From Volutella citrinella (taxonomy: Eukaryota; Ascomycota; Sordariomycetes; Hypocreales; Nectriaceae), in the NCBI GenBank assembly GCA_034401135.1, contig JAWZSP010000008.1, positions 1,612,001 to 1,676,000 of the forward strand: a stretch of 64,000 bases of DNA, written 5' to 3'. The position numbers and the translations under genes were made by a program. The notes under the pieces are model-generated. The model was not told the origin of the DNA. It did no database searches and worked only from the letters and a program-made list of their open reading frames with translations. The first letter of the stretch is position 1; each line of letters opens with the position of its first letter. Positions 1 to 11,153 of this stretch are shown here, piece after piece.

Positions 1-988
1 TCAGCGTGGCGGTCAGGGTGGCCAATCCTGCGCGGGGATCGACGGTGTGCAAACATGGCCACCCTCAGCTCTCTTAGTCGGACTGGGGGGCATGGTCCTA
101 GGATGGCCCGTTTTGGATGCGGCACGGCATGGCGCTGCGTAGTGTAGAGCTGAACGATAGCCAGGGCGTTTGGCGACAGCAAGTTGAACGGAGCACAGAA
201 GCTACCGTACTCAACACTGCAGGCGTAGGCGCATGGCGCACTGGTCATGTTGTTAAAGCGGAGTGTTCCTATCCAAGGATGACTACCTTACGTAGAGCTC
301 CAAGCTCCAGCTTCATGCAGGCAACCGCATGAGCGCGGGAGCTATCTAATCCTTGGAGTTTTTCTAGCAGGGATGGCATTGGATTTCCAAGGACAATAGT
401 TCGGAGTACTCTTGGCAGGCATGCGAACGCTGCTCTCGTCACAGCCACCATGTATGTGGTCTCTTGGTCGCCGCCTTTTTACGGACTGCCATAGAGCAGC
501 CACATGACGAAATGAGAAACGCCCTGATTGTCATGGCTACTAGCTAAGCCCATTCAAATATATCAGAATTTATGTGCTTTGGGATATGAAGGCGCACGGT
601 GCCGTCATCGGCGACGAGAGTGATGGCACTGGCTCAGTTTCGGTTTCCAGCCCGAAGCCAAGGTACCTACTCTCAAACACCACAGATTCCAGCTCAGCGT
701 GTAGTGGCAGCAATTGGACCACCATTGTACAGAAGGCTTAGACTGAACCACGATCGCTGTGAGTGGTACTTGCCGTGGAGGTGCCTTCTCTTGTTGCTCT
801 TGCCTTGCCGCCCGACAATAGTCTGTACGCACCTGCCCGAGGCGACGCAAAGGCGATACCAGTGCTTCGCCTCTGTCATACTCGAAAAAAAAGAACCCAT
901 CTCTTCCTCCTGCTAGATGTACTTTCAAGTCATACTGCTCCAATTCCAAGTTGCCCGCGGCCCATCTCAAAAGCCCGACCAAATCACG
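1..988. other. Left-edge region without a recognisable gene
   Basis: Only short overlapping open frames on both strands are present, none with a recognisable domain. The part nearest 988 is the upstream flank of the Sec63-domain gene. It does not contain the DEAD-box/helicase core that normally precedes that domain. Confidence 0.5.
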
Positions 989-2032
989 ATGCCTAGCACC
1001 GCCCCAGTTGCCCCTACTGCGCCGAAGAGCGACGCTGAAGCTTCGACCATGGAGCCTTTGGACGAGATCCGGCTTCGCTACAAGCTGGCCCCTTCGACAT
1101 TCACAATGTTACGCAGCATTGGAAATGCGCCACCCCGGCCGGAGATTCTCAAGAAGGCCTGTTTCGCGACAGAGTTTCGAACATTCCCAGTTAAGCAGGC
1201 AGAAAAGGCCTTCTTCCGCACAGTCAACGAGCACACCCCCATCCCCTACCCCATCAAGGAGAATATTTCTCAGCCCTGGCACAAAATATTCCTCCTCATT
1301 CAGATTGAAATGTCCCGAACGCCGTGGCCCAACAAACTTTCTGCCAATGATCGTAAGGAGTTGCACCAAGATCTTGGCCGCATCATCAACCTCCTGGATC
1401 GGGTGCTTCGGTGTTTGGTTGACATCCTTGGCGAGCGCAATGACGGAAAGGGCGTCAATACGGCTCTGGATGTTCTTCGCAGCGTGAAAGCTCGTGTCTG
1501 GGAAGGAAGTGAGAAACAGCTCCTTCAAGTCGAAGGAGTAGGCCCTGCCAAGATGGGACGGCTGGTCGATGCCGGAGTGCGAACGATAAAGAGGCTCGCT
1601 GCACTCGAGTTCTATCACATCGAGCGGCTACTGAGCCGCAACCCACCGTTTGGGCAGGCCATGGTCCGCCAACTGGCACGATTTCCCATCTTGACGCTCA
1701 AACTCGAGGCGCTGGGAGCGTGCGATCCACAACTAAACGCTGATTCGACTATGAGCTCGGAAGTGCTTCAATCAACTCGGATACTTCGCATCAACATAGG
1801 ACATTCCAACAAAGAGGCCCCAGTTTGGGCCAAGCGCGATCCTTGGGCAACATTGGTAGCTGAGGGTTGCGATGGACGGCTTGTTTGGTTCTGGAGAGGT
1901 TGCGTGAGGAAGTTGGCGGAGTGCAAGGAGATGTGTGTGGGGGTGAAGGCGCCAAAGGGAGAGAGGCTCAGTGTTACATTTGCTTGTGAAGAGATTGTGG
2001 GAACCCTAGTGCGAGAGGAGATTGACATATAA
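989..2032 (+). CDS. Sec63-domain-only fragment of a Mer3/HFM1-type meiotic DNA helicase
   Basis: A single uninterrupted frame encodes 347 residues. From residue 21 on it reads like the C-terminal part of the fungal Mer3/HFM1 helicase: the winged-helix end, the ATEF and YPIKENISQPWHK blocks (residues 60-100), a helix-hairpin-helix element (178-200, LLQVEGVGPAKMGRLVDAG) and the FWRG / CEEIVGT tail. Full-length Mer3 is over 1,000 residues and carries Walker A and DExH motifs, which drive crossover formation in meiosis. Neither motif is present here or in the 988 bases upstream. The first 20 residues (PSTAPVAPTAP...) look like new, low-complexity sequence. The start at 989 is the first ATG in frame with a leader; 1049 is an alternative. 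It may be a relic of a broken gene or a duplicated, intronless domain-only paralogue. Helicase activity cannot be expected. Confidence 0.75.
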   Translation: MPSTAPVAPTAPKSDAEASTMEPLDEIRLRYKLAPSTFTMLRSIGNAPPRPEILKKACFATEFRTFPVKQAEKAFFRTVNEHTPIPYPIKENISQPWHKIFLLIQIEMSRTPWPNKLSANDRKELHQDLGRIINLLDRVLRCLVDILGERNDGKGVNTALDVLRSVKARVWEGSEKQLLQVEGVGPAKMGRLVDAGVRTIKRLAALEFYHIERLLSRNPPFGQAMVRQLARFPILTLKLEALGACDPQLNADSTMSSEVLQSTRILRINIGHSNKEAPVWAKRDPWATLVAEGCDGRLVWFWRGCVRKLAECKEMCVGVKAPKGERLSVTFACEEIVGTLVREEIDI

Positions 2033-2551
2033 TTGATGGGAGCGATAGTTGTCGCTAGAGATGAGATTTGGTGGACTATGCTGAGGCCAACGCCTTGTAG
2101 TCGTGTATTTCGAAACACTTGCTCTTGCATTTGAACACAAGTTAGCGGTGATATCCTCATGGCGATAGCGAGTTTCAATTGATTCTCTCATTATCATGAC
2201 TATACAAATTCATGATCTCGTTCGATTGGGATGTCCTCAGCTTGACCCTCTCTGGGACAATCCCGGTAGTCTCCCCCTTCGGCTTTTAGTGGCCTAGTGG
2301 CCAAGTAAGTACAAGAGCACTACGCCAAAAAGAGCAAATATATGAGAGCCGCACGTCTGCAAGCCCCTCAAAGTGTCCCAAAGCGGTGCGAGAATGAGAG
2401 GCATATGCACAACATGCTAGTGTCCATCCTGATTCGGATGGCGCTGGCAACACAACGACAACTTTGCGGGGTAATGAATGGGGTCGACCTCGCGTCAGTC
2501 AGAACGGTGGGATGGGAGAGTAACATCCATTCCCCTCACGAAGTTGGGAAA

Positions 2552-2665
2552 GGGGATCGGTGCAGTGCCGGTCCGCGAAACGCTGTGATGCTTTGTGGTG
2601 GTGATGACGAGAAAGCGACCACCGATCATCACAGCGTTTCGCAGACCGGCACTGCAATGATCCCC
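2552..2665. repeat. Long inverted repeat able to form a hairpin
   Basis: Two 39-bp arms (2552-2590 and 2627-2665) are reverse complements at 36 of 39 positions, separated by 36 bp. Part of the spacer (GTGGT / ACCAC) can extend the stem. The arms begin with GGGGATC on the outside. No coding capacity or target-site duplication was recognised. It could be a MITE-like remnant, a small-RNA hairpin precursor or a cruciform. Confidence 0.8.
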
Positions 2666-3047
2666 CTGCCCAAATCTCCAGGCTTGGTCACGTTTAGAAT
2701 GAACCAGTCGATTAATAAATTCGGAAGATAAATTGCCGGAAGCCCATTGTGCTGCGTGTGATGCCCAGGTCAGTAGAGTTCAGCCAAGCGCCTGATGGCG
2801 GAAGCAAATGCCGGCGGGTAGTGGCGGATGGACCAATCGAGGGGGGGCTGAATACCGATTTTCCCGAGGACAGACCCTCCCAGGTTTGGCAGTTGACTGC
2901 GCAATGACTCCGCACGAAAGGTAGTGGCCGTCGTGCGGGAGCGGGATGAGTGTTGGGGCTGGTTGGAGACTTCCCCAAGATGGATCATCTCTCCGCGTAT
3001 CGGGCAGACAGTAGAGGGCAAGGGCCTTCTTTGCGCGGGGATACCAA

Positions 3048-3063
3048 AACTAGAATTCTAGTT
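3048..3063. promoter_or_regulatory. Perfect 16-bp palindrome upstream of the regulator gene
   Basis: AACTAGAATTCTAGTT is self-complementary over its whole length and lies about 150 bp before the start codon of the Zn2Cys6 gene. A dimeric factor could bind it. It is not the CGG-type half-site usual for this regulator class, so the assignment is only positional. Confidence 0.3.
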
Positions 3064-3210
3064 GAACAAGTACATTGCTCAATCCGGGTGGCATTGATTA
3101 CCACCCGTGGCCCGCTTCAGTACTCCTCCACAGTGCTTTAGAGATTCGCTTGTCACCGGCCCCAGTCTCTGACATCTTGAGAAGCTTGTTCGCCCGTTGT
3201 CAGATCTACC

Positions 3211-6029
3211 ATGCCGGCAAACAACCAGGGTTCGGCTCGGAAGACAAGGAGGACTGCAAATGCGTGAGAATGCCACTTTCCCTTGCAGCTTTACGCACCA
3301 CCTTCCTCTCCCAACCACTCTCCCCCACCCGCTCTCTCTCACCCGCTCTCTCTCACCCGGCTTCAGTCTCTCTCGCCATGTCTTCTAACGCCCCTGCAGC
3401 TGTATTGCTTGCCGTCAGAGCAAGATCAAGTGCTCCGGCAGCAACCCGTGCGGGAACTGCCAGCGGCGCTCCGTCGAATGCCGCTTTGCAGAGAGCGGCG
3501 ACAAGGTACTCGTCTCTCAAAGGTTTGTCAGCCTCGAATGAATCACGATGAAAATTCGAGTGACTGACCATGCAACAGATACCTGCTGGGCCTGCAGAGG
3601 CAGCTCGAGGAACGCCAGCAGTCTCCCCTGTCTCCTACCGTTCCACAACCTCACAGGCGGCAGATGAGCAACGGCCTGTCGCCGTCATCACTGGCCCACG
3701 CCACCGACCACAGTCAGTCTCCAGCCGAAGCTGTCTCGCTGCGTGGTCCAACGAGATATGCCTACTGTTCACCACCGGCCTCGCATGTGCAAGATGGGGA
3801 TCCATCTTCGGGCAGCACGAAGCGCTCCAGCGAGGCCGCCTTTGGATTCGCCGGCGAGCCCTCGAGTGAGGCCTGCTTTGATCCAGCCCTCGTCTCGCCA
3901 GAGCTTGTGATCGAAGAATCCACCACAGCCGTGGATGCTAGCGGCCTGGCCAAGAGGAACTCTGGCCACTTCCAGGAATCGTCCATGAGCCTGTGGCCGA
4001 GTGCCTTTACCGAGTCGTCAAAGACGATCAAGAACCTCAAAATGACCCAGGACAAGCGGAAATGGAGTAAGTCTGCGGTTTTGCCCTAGTATTGCCCTCT
4101 AGCACCTAACAAGCGACGCAGTTTGGCTCGCGCCCTGGTCGACCTGGTCCTTCACCGTGCGGCTCATGCTCATGTTGGGCGAGAAGCTTCAGCCTGCCGC
4201 TCCTCCGATCCCTTCCCGCATGCTGGAGGAGATTTACAGGCTCCCCGACAAGTCCTCCTTCCAGGGCGGCGCTCCCGACACCAGGAATCTCCCGTCTCTT
4301 GCCCACGCGCTGCACCTGTTCAACAACGTCAAGTTCCACCTCGGCCAGACGTATCGCTTCTTTGACGAGGAGGAATTCGAGGGCCAGATTCGCCAATTCT
4401 ACGCGAGCAACTCGATGCAAAAAGTCACAGAATCGCCGCTCTGGTTCGCAAAGTACCTGCTGGTCCTGGCATTTGGGACGGCCTTTAATCCGCGACCGTC
4501 GAGCAACAAGGAGCCGCCCGGCGCCAAGTTCTTCATGAGAGCCATGGCTATCCTGCCGCACATGACAATGTGGAAAGACAGCCTGCTGGCAGTCGAAATC
4601 TTGGCCATGGTCGCTCTGTACCTGTTCTCCATCGACGAAAGAGAATCGGGCCACATATATGTAGGGAATCCGAAAGTCGCACAATGCTCCATCTCTTGAC
4701 TAATGCCACCGCAGCTCGGCCAAGCCATTTGCATCGCTCGAATGGAGGGTCTTCATACACAACTCAACGAAAAGGAGCTTGGTGCACACGACCTGCGATG
4801 GTGTCACGACCTATGGTGGACACTCTACATCATGGACCGGCACTTTTCTACCTCAGTCGGGCTATCAATGTCGGTCCAGGACAGCGAGATCACCATGGCC
4901 GTGAATTCGCCGTTTATTGGGTCCCAGGGGGACAGCTCCCGCAGTCTCCAGGTGAAGCTTTCGCACTTGCTGTCGAAAATATTGTCCAGTGAGTTTAGAG
5001 TCCTCGGTGCGCCGCCATCATCATGTTCTAGGCTGACACTCTCAATCACAGCCGTATATAAGCCGACAAAGACCTCTTTGACAACCTATTTGGATCAGTT
5101 ACGAGCCATTTTACAAACTTTGGCACAGCATGCACAGGATTTCGAGAGGATTATCGGACTGAAGCTAAACGATTCCTTTGATGCAATGTCCCAGCAAACT
5201 CGGCACCTCACGCTATTATATCATCAGGTTAGTTGCAGCTGAACCCTATCTTTTCAAAGCTATTCACTGATAAGAGATGACTCAGTGTGTCATTGTAGCT
5301 ACACGACCTCTACTTCTATCAGTTCTCAAGGAGCGCATTGAAACGCTGGGCAGTCCAGCAGCTCAGCATTGGGATTCGTTCCTGGCCCATACTGCGCCAA
5401 TTATATCCACTTGTATCAAGTCGGCTTGGAAGTCCCTCGAGATATTATCCAACGAGTTCAGCGTGCTTGGTATGCATCTCAGTCCCCCGCTCTACCCCCT
5501 TGCTCGATGTGCTTACTATGCGCTAGAGGTTTTCTTGCCCTATGATCTCGAGTTCACTTTTGGGGCTGCCTTGCACATGACCATGGCCAGCGCCCTGTTT
5601 CCAGATGTGGCCGATGATAAAGACTGGAATAAATTAGCCCATGGCATCCTGGCCGATATGATCGCCAGGGGCAACCGGGTAGCAGAGATGCGCGAAGCAG
5701 AGCTACTCCATTTGGAGATGCTGTTTCAGTTGCTGGCAACCGAGGTGGAGCGCCAAGGCCTCCAAAGCTACATCCTACCCGTGCCGGAAGAAGTCATGGC
5801 AGATTTTGAGAGGGTTGGCGATGATCATAGGCAGGGACTACGTGCTCCGGGCGTTGGAGAGGAAGGACTTGCGATGGCCCAAGAGGGTCTCGAGGACCCG
5901 ATGAACCCGTCTGCTGATAATATTAACTTTCTTGGCGATCTTGGCATCTCTTCTGAAGATTTTCTCTCCATCGTTCAGCAAATCGAGGACATGGAAGGGC
6001 TTCCAGAGAATGTCTTGTATTTTGACTAA
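3211..6029 (+). CDS. Zn2Cys6 transcription factor with fungal-specific regulatory domain
   Basis: Eight exons (3211-3263, 3400-3522, 3579-4066, 4122-4660, 4715-4988, 5052-5227, 5286-5469, 5527-6029) give 779 residues. Residues 19-45 form a complete binuclear zinc cluster, C-x2-C-x6-C-x5-C-x2-C-x6-C. The cluster is only visible after joining exon 1, which supplies the basic leader and start, to exon 2. It is followed by a short coiled-coil-like linker (LLGLQRQLEERQQ), a Ser/Pro-rich stretch, and the fungal-specific regulatory domain in the middle, with the conserved DLRWCHDLWWTLYIMDRH and LEFTFGAALHMTMA blocks. Such proteins bind CGG-type sites in the nucleus and usually control nearby catabolic or secondary-metabolism genes. 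The aldolase gene ends only about 180 bp away on the other strand. The last intron (57 bp) keeps the frame whether or not it is spliced. The target is unknown. Confidence 0.88.
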
Positions 6030-6209
6030 CGAACCAAGATCAAGAACCACACAGGTGGGGGAGATCTGGTGGTGCTTGTTAGACCTAGTCATAAACAACC
6101 TGGGGCATTGCTTGGCACAATATCTGTTTCATATGCCCTTTGTGGTACTTTGTTCGGTAGTCTCAAGATCGTCATATAATCCAGCATCGCTGTTGTCCCG
6201 TTCCATGCC

Positions 6210-7259
6210 TCAGAAGACGCCAGATCCAACCACCTTGTCGGCCCCCCGGGCGATCCGGAGGTCTTCGACCACCACGTGCTGCAGCGCGGTGTAATCGGTG
6301 CATACAACAAGCATGTCGTACCCCTGAGCTGCAAACTCTCTCGCCTGGTCTGAATCCTTGCAGTAGATGCCGCACTTTTTCCCAGCGCGCTGAGTCGCAG
6401 CGAGGATTCTATCCAACGCAACCCTTAGCTCTGGCCCAACAACACCTCTCTGAACTGGGTGGCCAATGTTGTTTCCTATAAAAAGCCATTGTCAACGACG
6501 AACCGTTCGAAAGCACCTGGGGGGAAGACGGCGTACCGAGATCAAATGGTCCAATGAATAGGGCATCAACTCCGTCTACGTTGGCAATGTCTTCAACCGA
6601 GTCCAAGGCCTCCTTGGTCTCGATCTGAATAATATTAACGAGCGTATCGTTCGCCTGGTGGAGATAATCGGTCAGATTTGGGTTGGGGTTGAATCTCTCC
6701 AGCGCGATGAGCGAGCCGAACCCGCGTCGACCAAGTGGAGGAAACTTGGTTTCTTTAACGAGCTCCTCCGCTTCTTCAACTGTTCTCACTAGAGGAACAA
6801 GGATCTGCTGTCGTCAGTTTCGAGAGTCTCCACACGGGCTTGTTGCTAGGGGGTCTTACACCGTGGGCACCACTATCAAGTGCGCCTTCAACCTTGTCAG
6901 GATACTTTGAACCCGTATCACTGTGGGAAGAACTCACGTTTCACCATCCATCCTTGCATGTCAGGTAGGCGAACGATTGGGGAAACCCCCACTGCCGCGA
7001 TCGCCGGCACGGCGTCATGCATGGCTCCATCTATATCCAGTCAGACATCAACACCAATAAGAATACGGGCGTATCTTTTTTGGAATTTCTGGCTGGCCAT
7101 CTTACCATCTATGTTTCCATGTTCGCAGTCCACCAAAACCCAGTCAACACCAGACCGTGCCAAAAGTCGTGAGACATTGGCGCCCGGCAGCATCTGCCAA
7201 GCACCATAGGTCTTCTCCCCCTTGAGGAACGACATCTTTAATCTGCTGGAGGCTTGCAT
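6210..7259 (-). CDS. HpcH/HpaI family aldolase (2-keto-3-deoxy acid / 4-hydroxy-2-oxovalerate aldolase type)
   Basis: Five exons (7106-7259, 6938-7030, 6860-6885, 6537-6804, 6210-6475; minus strand) encode 268 residues, the usual family length. The class II pyruvate-aldolase signatures are all there: VDCEHGN (general base His), SPIVR (substrate Arg), GAHGILVPLV, the metal-ligand Glu in QIETKEAL and the metal-ligand Asp in FIGPFDLG. These enzymes reversibly cleave 2-keto-3-deoxy or 4-hydroxy-2-keto acids to pyruvate plus an aldehyde, for example in the fungal L-rhamnose route or in aromatic breakdown. The true substrate cannot be read from sequence. Exon 3 has only 26 bases. The gene is tail-to-tail with the Zn2Cys6 regulator and divergent from an amino-acid permease, which suggests a small shared catabolic unit. 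Confidence 0.88.
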
Positions 7260-8795
7260 GGTGTATTGTGTTTATTGCCGGGCTCAAGGCTAGGAGAGTT
7301 GAGGAATTGTGAGTTAGTCCAGATGAAAAGCACAGATGGCAAAGTGGTTTCGGCTCCGGTATGGTGTAAAAACAACCAAACGTGTTTTATGAAGTGGGCA
7401 GCAGGACAACTACCATCTTAACTATCTGGCCATCCCTAATATGCAGCGCAGATGGAAGTCGGGATACCGGGGTCCGGGATATCCGATCGGATTCCTCCCG
7501 AGCAATCTGCCTCGTTCTGAAGTTGTGTAGATCAACTCATCCAGTTATCAAGGTTAGCTGACCACAGGCTTAGAGCGATAGATCGGAGGTCATCACAAGT
7601 ATTCTCAATCAGTGCTTAGGCAGAATGTTGTGCAATTGTGATTCCAGATGTCTCCCTTTGGTTGTGAAATGATCCCCGCCAGTGTATTACCTGAGGATAG
7701 ATCTCAGCCAGCACGTCCTGTAGTTGATTCTAGAGCCTCAAGACTCGGCATCCCTCGGTTCGCTCCCGATCCGAAGTCCCGGGCGGCCAGAAGTTGGGGG
7801 GGCGTCTCGGATGAGAACCCGAGGCCTCGCGGAATGATTTTTACTATTTGTTAGTCTGTCTGCGGTCTCATTTTTCGATGTAGAGTGCCTCGCAGTGATG
7901 CTCGCACTGGACTATTTGGCAAAAAGTCCTGAGCTGCATCAAAGTTGCGTCGCTAAACATGAAGAGCTGATTATTCCGGTTAGGCTACCCTTGTTGACAG
8001 GAACTGCAAGTAACTTCCGATTTGAATCCAATACTACTCAGCGATCAAATAGACTTCAGGTCTTGGCAGTGCTCGTTCCCTTTGTATTGGTTATACAATC
8101 ATCAACCAGGCTAAGCTGGCGGCGGGGGGCGCATGACTTGGCAACAGAATAGGGATCTCATAGTGTTGCATCAGCTGGAACCAATCCCCAACCGCCGAGT
8201 TGTTCCATTGAATTTATTGTTCCTGTATCAGTCTTCGGTCGATCCCTGTTGGTCAAATGGAATCCCCCTTTTAAATGACGGTCCATTCTATGCACGGCGA
8301 CGGCGTCGGGGACCTCGACGAGACTAGCTCTCATCGAGGATTCATGTCTAGACTCGCCCTTGGTGATGGCCCTTTTCCATCAGGTAATGCCCCGTTGGCA
8401 AAGGCTCCTTGACACCATCGACGTCACAAGTGCGTTTTTATAGCGGGCTCCAAGCCGTGTCTGGACCTCAGCCGTCTGGTCTCTCATCATTATTCCCCGA
8501 TTCGGCGAAATCCTCGCAGGGACTACCTAGCACCAGTCTGGGTGGGAAATGAGAGCACGCCTGTCCCTGCGTGGGGTATGCCTGCACCCTGGTGATGGGG
8601 CCTGGGGTAATAATGTGGGGGAGTGCGGAGACGCTGGGGGACAACCAGATATCAGTCTGAATTTGATTAAATAGCAGCCATCTCCCTCTCAGTTGACTGC
8701 TTCATCAGGGCAGTTCCAATCCATTCACACTGCATCTTTTCGCCTTTCCTATCTGTGCTTTTCTTTTTCCTCATTCCATCCAGTTTCACCTCACC
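7260..8795. promoter_or_regulatory. Shared divergent promoter of aldolase and permease
   Basis: No gene is supported in these 1.5 kb between two divergently transcribed genes. Several CCG/CGG triplets occur, including CCGATCGG at 7483-7490, the kind of inverted triplet that Zn2Cys6 dimers can recognise. An A/T-rich stretch (ATTAAATAG near 8667) followed by a pyrimidine-rich leader precedes the permease start. Confidence 0.45.
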
Positions 8796-10572
8796 ATGGC
8801 CGATGCCGAATCCGTTAAGTCCAAAGGTGGCGGCAATCATGTCGAAAAGGCCGAGATATCGCCTGAACTGGCCGTCAATGAACAGTTGCAGCGAAGTCTC
8901 GGCCCTCGACAGGTCCAGTTCTTCGCCATTGGAGGAAGCATCGGCACTGCCTTGTTCATCAGCATTGGCTTTGGGCTCCTACACGGCGGGGCGGGCAATC
9001 TCTTGCTCGCCTTCATCTGCCAGGGTATCATGATGTCCTTTGTCAACAACGCAATGGCAGAGATGACTATCTTCATGCCTGTCAGTGCTGCCTTCATCCA
9101 GCACGCCGACAAATGGGTCGACCCGGCTTGGGCATTTATGCTTGGGTGGAACTTTTTCATCTTTGAAGCCTTCTTGCCTGCGTTTGAAATCACCGCCGTG
9201 GATCTTGTTTTGACGTTTTGGAGAGATGATATCCCATCAGCTGCCGTCATTGCCGCCTGCATCTGCACCTATGCGTACGCCCCCAAGCATTGAATCCATT
9301 GTTAATATATTGACTTACACGCGTTCCAGCCTCACCAATTTTTTCGGCGTCAAGTTCTTCGGAGAGGCCGAGTTCTGGCTATCAGGAGGAAAATTGATCC
9401 TCGTTATTCTCCTCTACCTCTTCACATTTGTGACCATGTGCGGAGGGAATCCTCAGCATCACGCCTATGGCTTGTCGAACTGGAACCAGCCGGTATGCAT
9501 GCCCTTCCACGTGGATACAATGCGCCTGACACTCTACTAGGGTCCATTCCTTGAATACCTGTCGGCCGGACCCCTCGGCCGCTTCGAAGGCTTTCTTGCG
9601 GCTCTCTGGCAAGCCACATTCATCATGGTTGGACCTGAATACTTGGCCACTTGTGCTGGTGAGGTACAGCAGCCGCGCAAGTCGCTCAAGCTGGCCTTCA
9701 AGAGCGTCTACTTCAGATTTGCTCTGTTCTTCGTCATGGGAGCCGTTTGCGTTGGAGTCGTGGTATCGGCTCGAGATGAGACCCTGGTGAAGGTGCTGGG
9801 CTCGGGCGAGACGGGCACCAGCGCGGCCTCGGTATATGTCATTGCCATGAACAACATGGGCATCAGTGTTCTTCCCCATGTCGTCAACGCGCTTCTCCTG
9901 ACGAGCATCTACTCGGCCGGTGACTGCTACATGTTCACCGCCGTCCGCAGTCTGTATGGCCTGGCCTGCAACGGCCACGCGCCGCGGATCTTCGCCAAGA
10001 CTGGAAAGAATGGCGTGCCGTACTACTGTCTCGCTGTCGCTGTTGCAGCTTCCTGCTTGGCCTTCCTTGGCTTGAGCTCTGGCTCGGTCACGGTCCTGAA
10101 TTGGTTTATTGGGCTGGCAACCGGTGGCCAGCTCATGACTTTCATCGCTTGTTGCGTCAACTATCTCTTCTTCTACCGTGCGCTGGAGAAGCAGGGTTTT
10201 GACAGAGAGACGCTTCCCTACCGCGGCTGGTTCCAGCCGTACAGCACATGGATTGCTCTCATCTGGCTCGTCTGCATTGAAATATTCTGGGGCTACTCCG
10301 TGTTCCGGCCTGGTGGGTGGGACACTGCCACCTTTGTGAGCAAGTATGCCATGATGCTCATCGCGATTATCACGTTCACTTTCTGGAAGCTCTTCAAGCG
10401 CACCAGTTTCGTCAAGCCTGAAGACGCAGATCTTGTCTGGGAGCGCCCATCCATTGATCTCCACGAGGCAATGACGAGTGAGCTTGAAATTCATGGATTC
10501 TGGAGGACGTTGATCAACAGTATCAGATCTCTGTATAGAAAAGCCGCCAGAGTTGAGGGCCCATCAGCTTAG
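8796..10572 (+). CDS. Amino-acid permease (YAT/AAT family, APC superfamily)
   Basis: Three exons (8796-9274, 9330-9492, 9541-10572) encode 557 residues. After a short hydrophilic N-terminus comes the family hallmark IGGSIGTALF at the start of helix 1, then about twelve hydrophobic helices, including VGPEYLATCAGEVQQPRKS before helix 6 and YMFTAVRSLYGLA near helix 8. These are plasma-membrane proton symporters for amino acids. The usual first-helix phrase is GSIGTGLF; here the Gly is Ala. Specificity cannot be assigned by eye. Its divergent arrangement with the aldolase and closeness to a Zn2Cys6 regulator hint that it imports the substrate of that pathway. Confidence 0.88.
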
Positions 10573-11153
10573 ATGGTGCCATACTCTCCAATGAGGTGGC
10601 GGCCGCATATAACGTTGCTATTCATAAAAAGCTTCAGCAAAATAGCCAATAGACGGTGAAGTAACCTAGAATGAGAATTACTTGCCAGATATATGAATCC
10701 ATGTTTCTAAAGAGTCCTGTAGCTTCGCGCAAAGTCAGTGAAGCAGAGTCTTCATCGTTGATGCATGCAACGAAAATAAGATGGCCATCGTACAATGATT
10801 TACATTACTCTCACACCAACGCTGAATACCATCTAGTAGACTCATGATTGAAGATGAGAAGGTTTCCCCTTGTTTTCTTTTTGAACAATGCTAGAACAAA
10901 TGGGAGTCGTATAATACATTTTATGCGCTCCGGGTTCTTCTTCCTCTCGAGAACTCGGTGCCATCCCAGGAGATTCATATAATTACAACCGCTGAACGCC
11001 GATTCTGTTGGTGGTGGTTTGGATACGATGCCAAGGTGCAATTCCCATACATCAGGATAAGTGAGGCCGACACCAACCCTCGCTCATTTCTTCAGAGTTC
11101 GTCGCGGTATCAATCATCGCTTTGGATGTCATAGACCTGCTAAATTTGCCAGC
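10573..11153. other. Intergenic region between convergent genes
   Basis: This is the shared 3' flank of the permease (plus strand) and the stomatin-like gene (minus strand). It is A/T-rich with no supported gene. Confidence 0.5.

Larger units (their letters stand above)
2033..3210. other. Intergenic region with hairpin repeat and palindrome
   Basis: No supported gene. It holds the 3' flank of the Sec63-domain gene, a strong inverted repeat (2552-2665), a perfect 16-bp palindrome (3048-3063) and the promoter of the Zn2Cys6 regulator. Confidence 0.5.

Noticed and set aside
2342..2731. 129-codon frame across the inverted repeat
   Set aside because: Its openness is a by-product of the hairpin sequence; no domain or splice structure.
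5278..5284. TGACTCA consensus site
   Set aside because: It lies inside an intron of the Zn2Cys6 gene at the acceptor, so a promoter role is unlikely.
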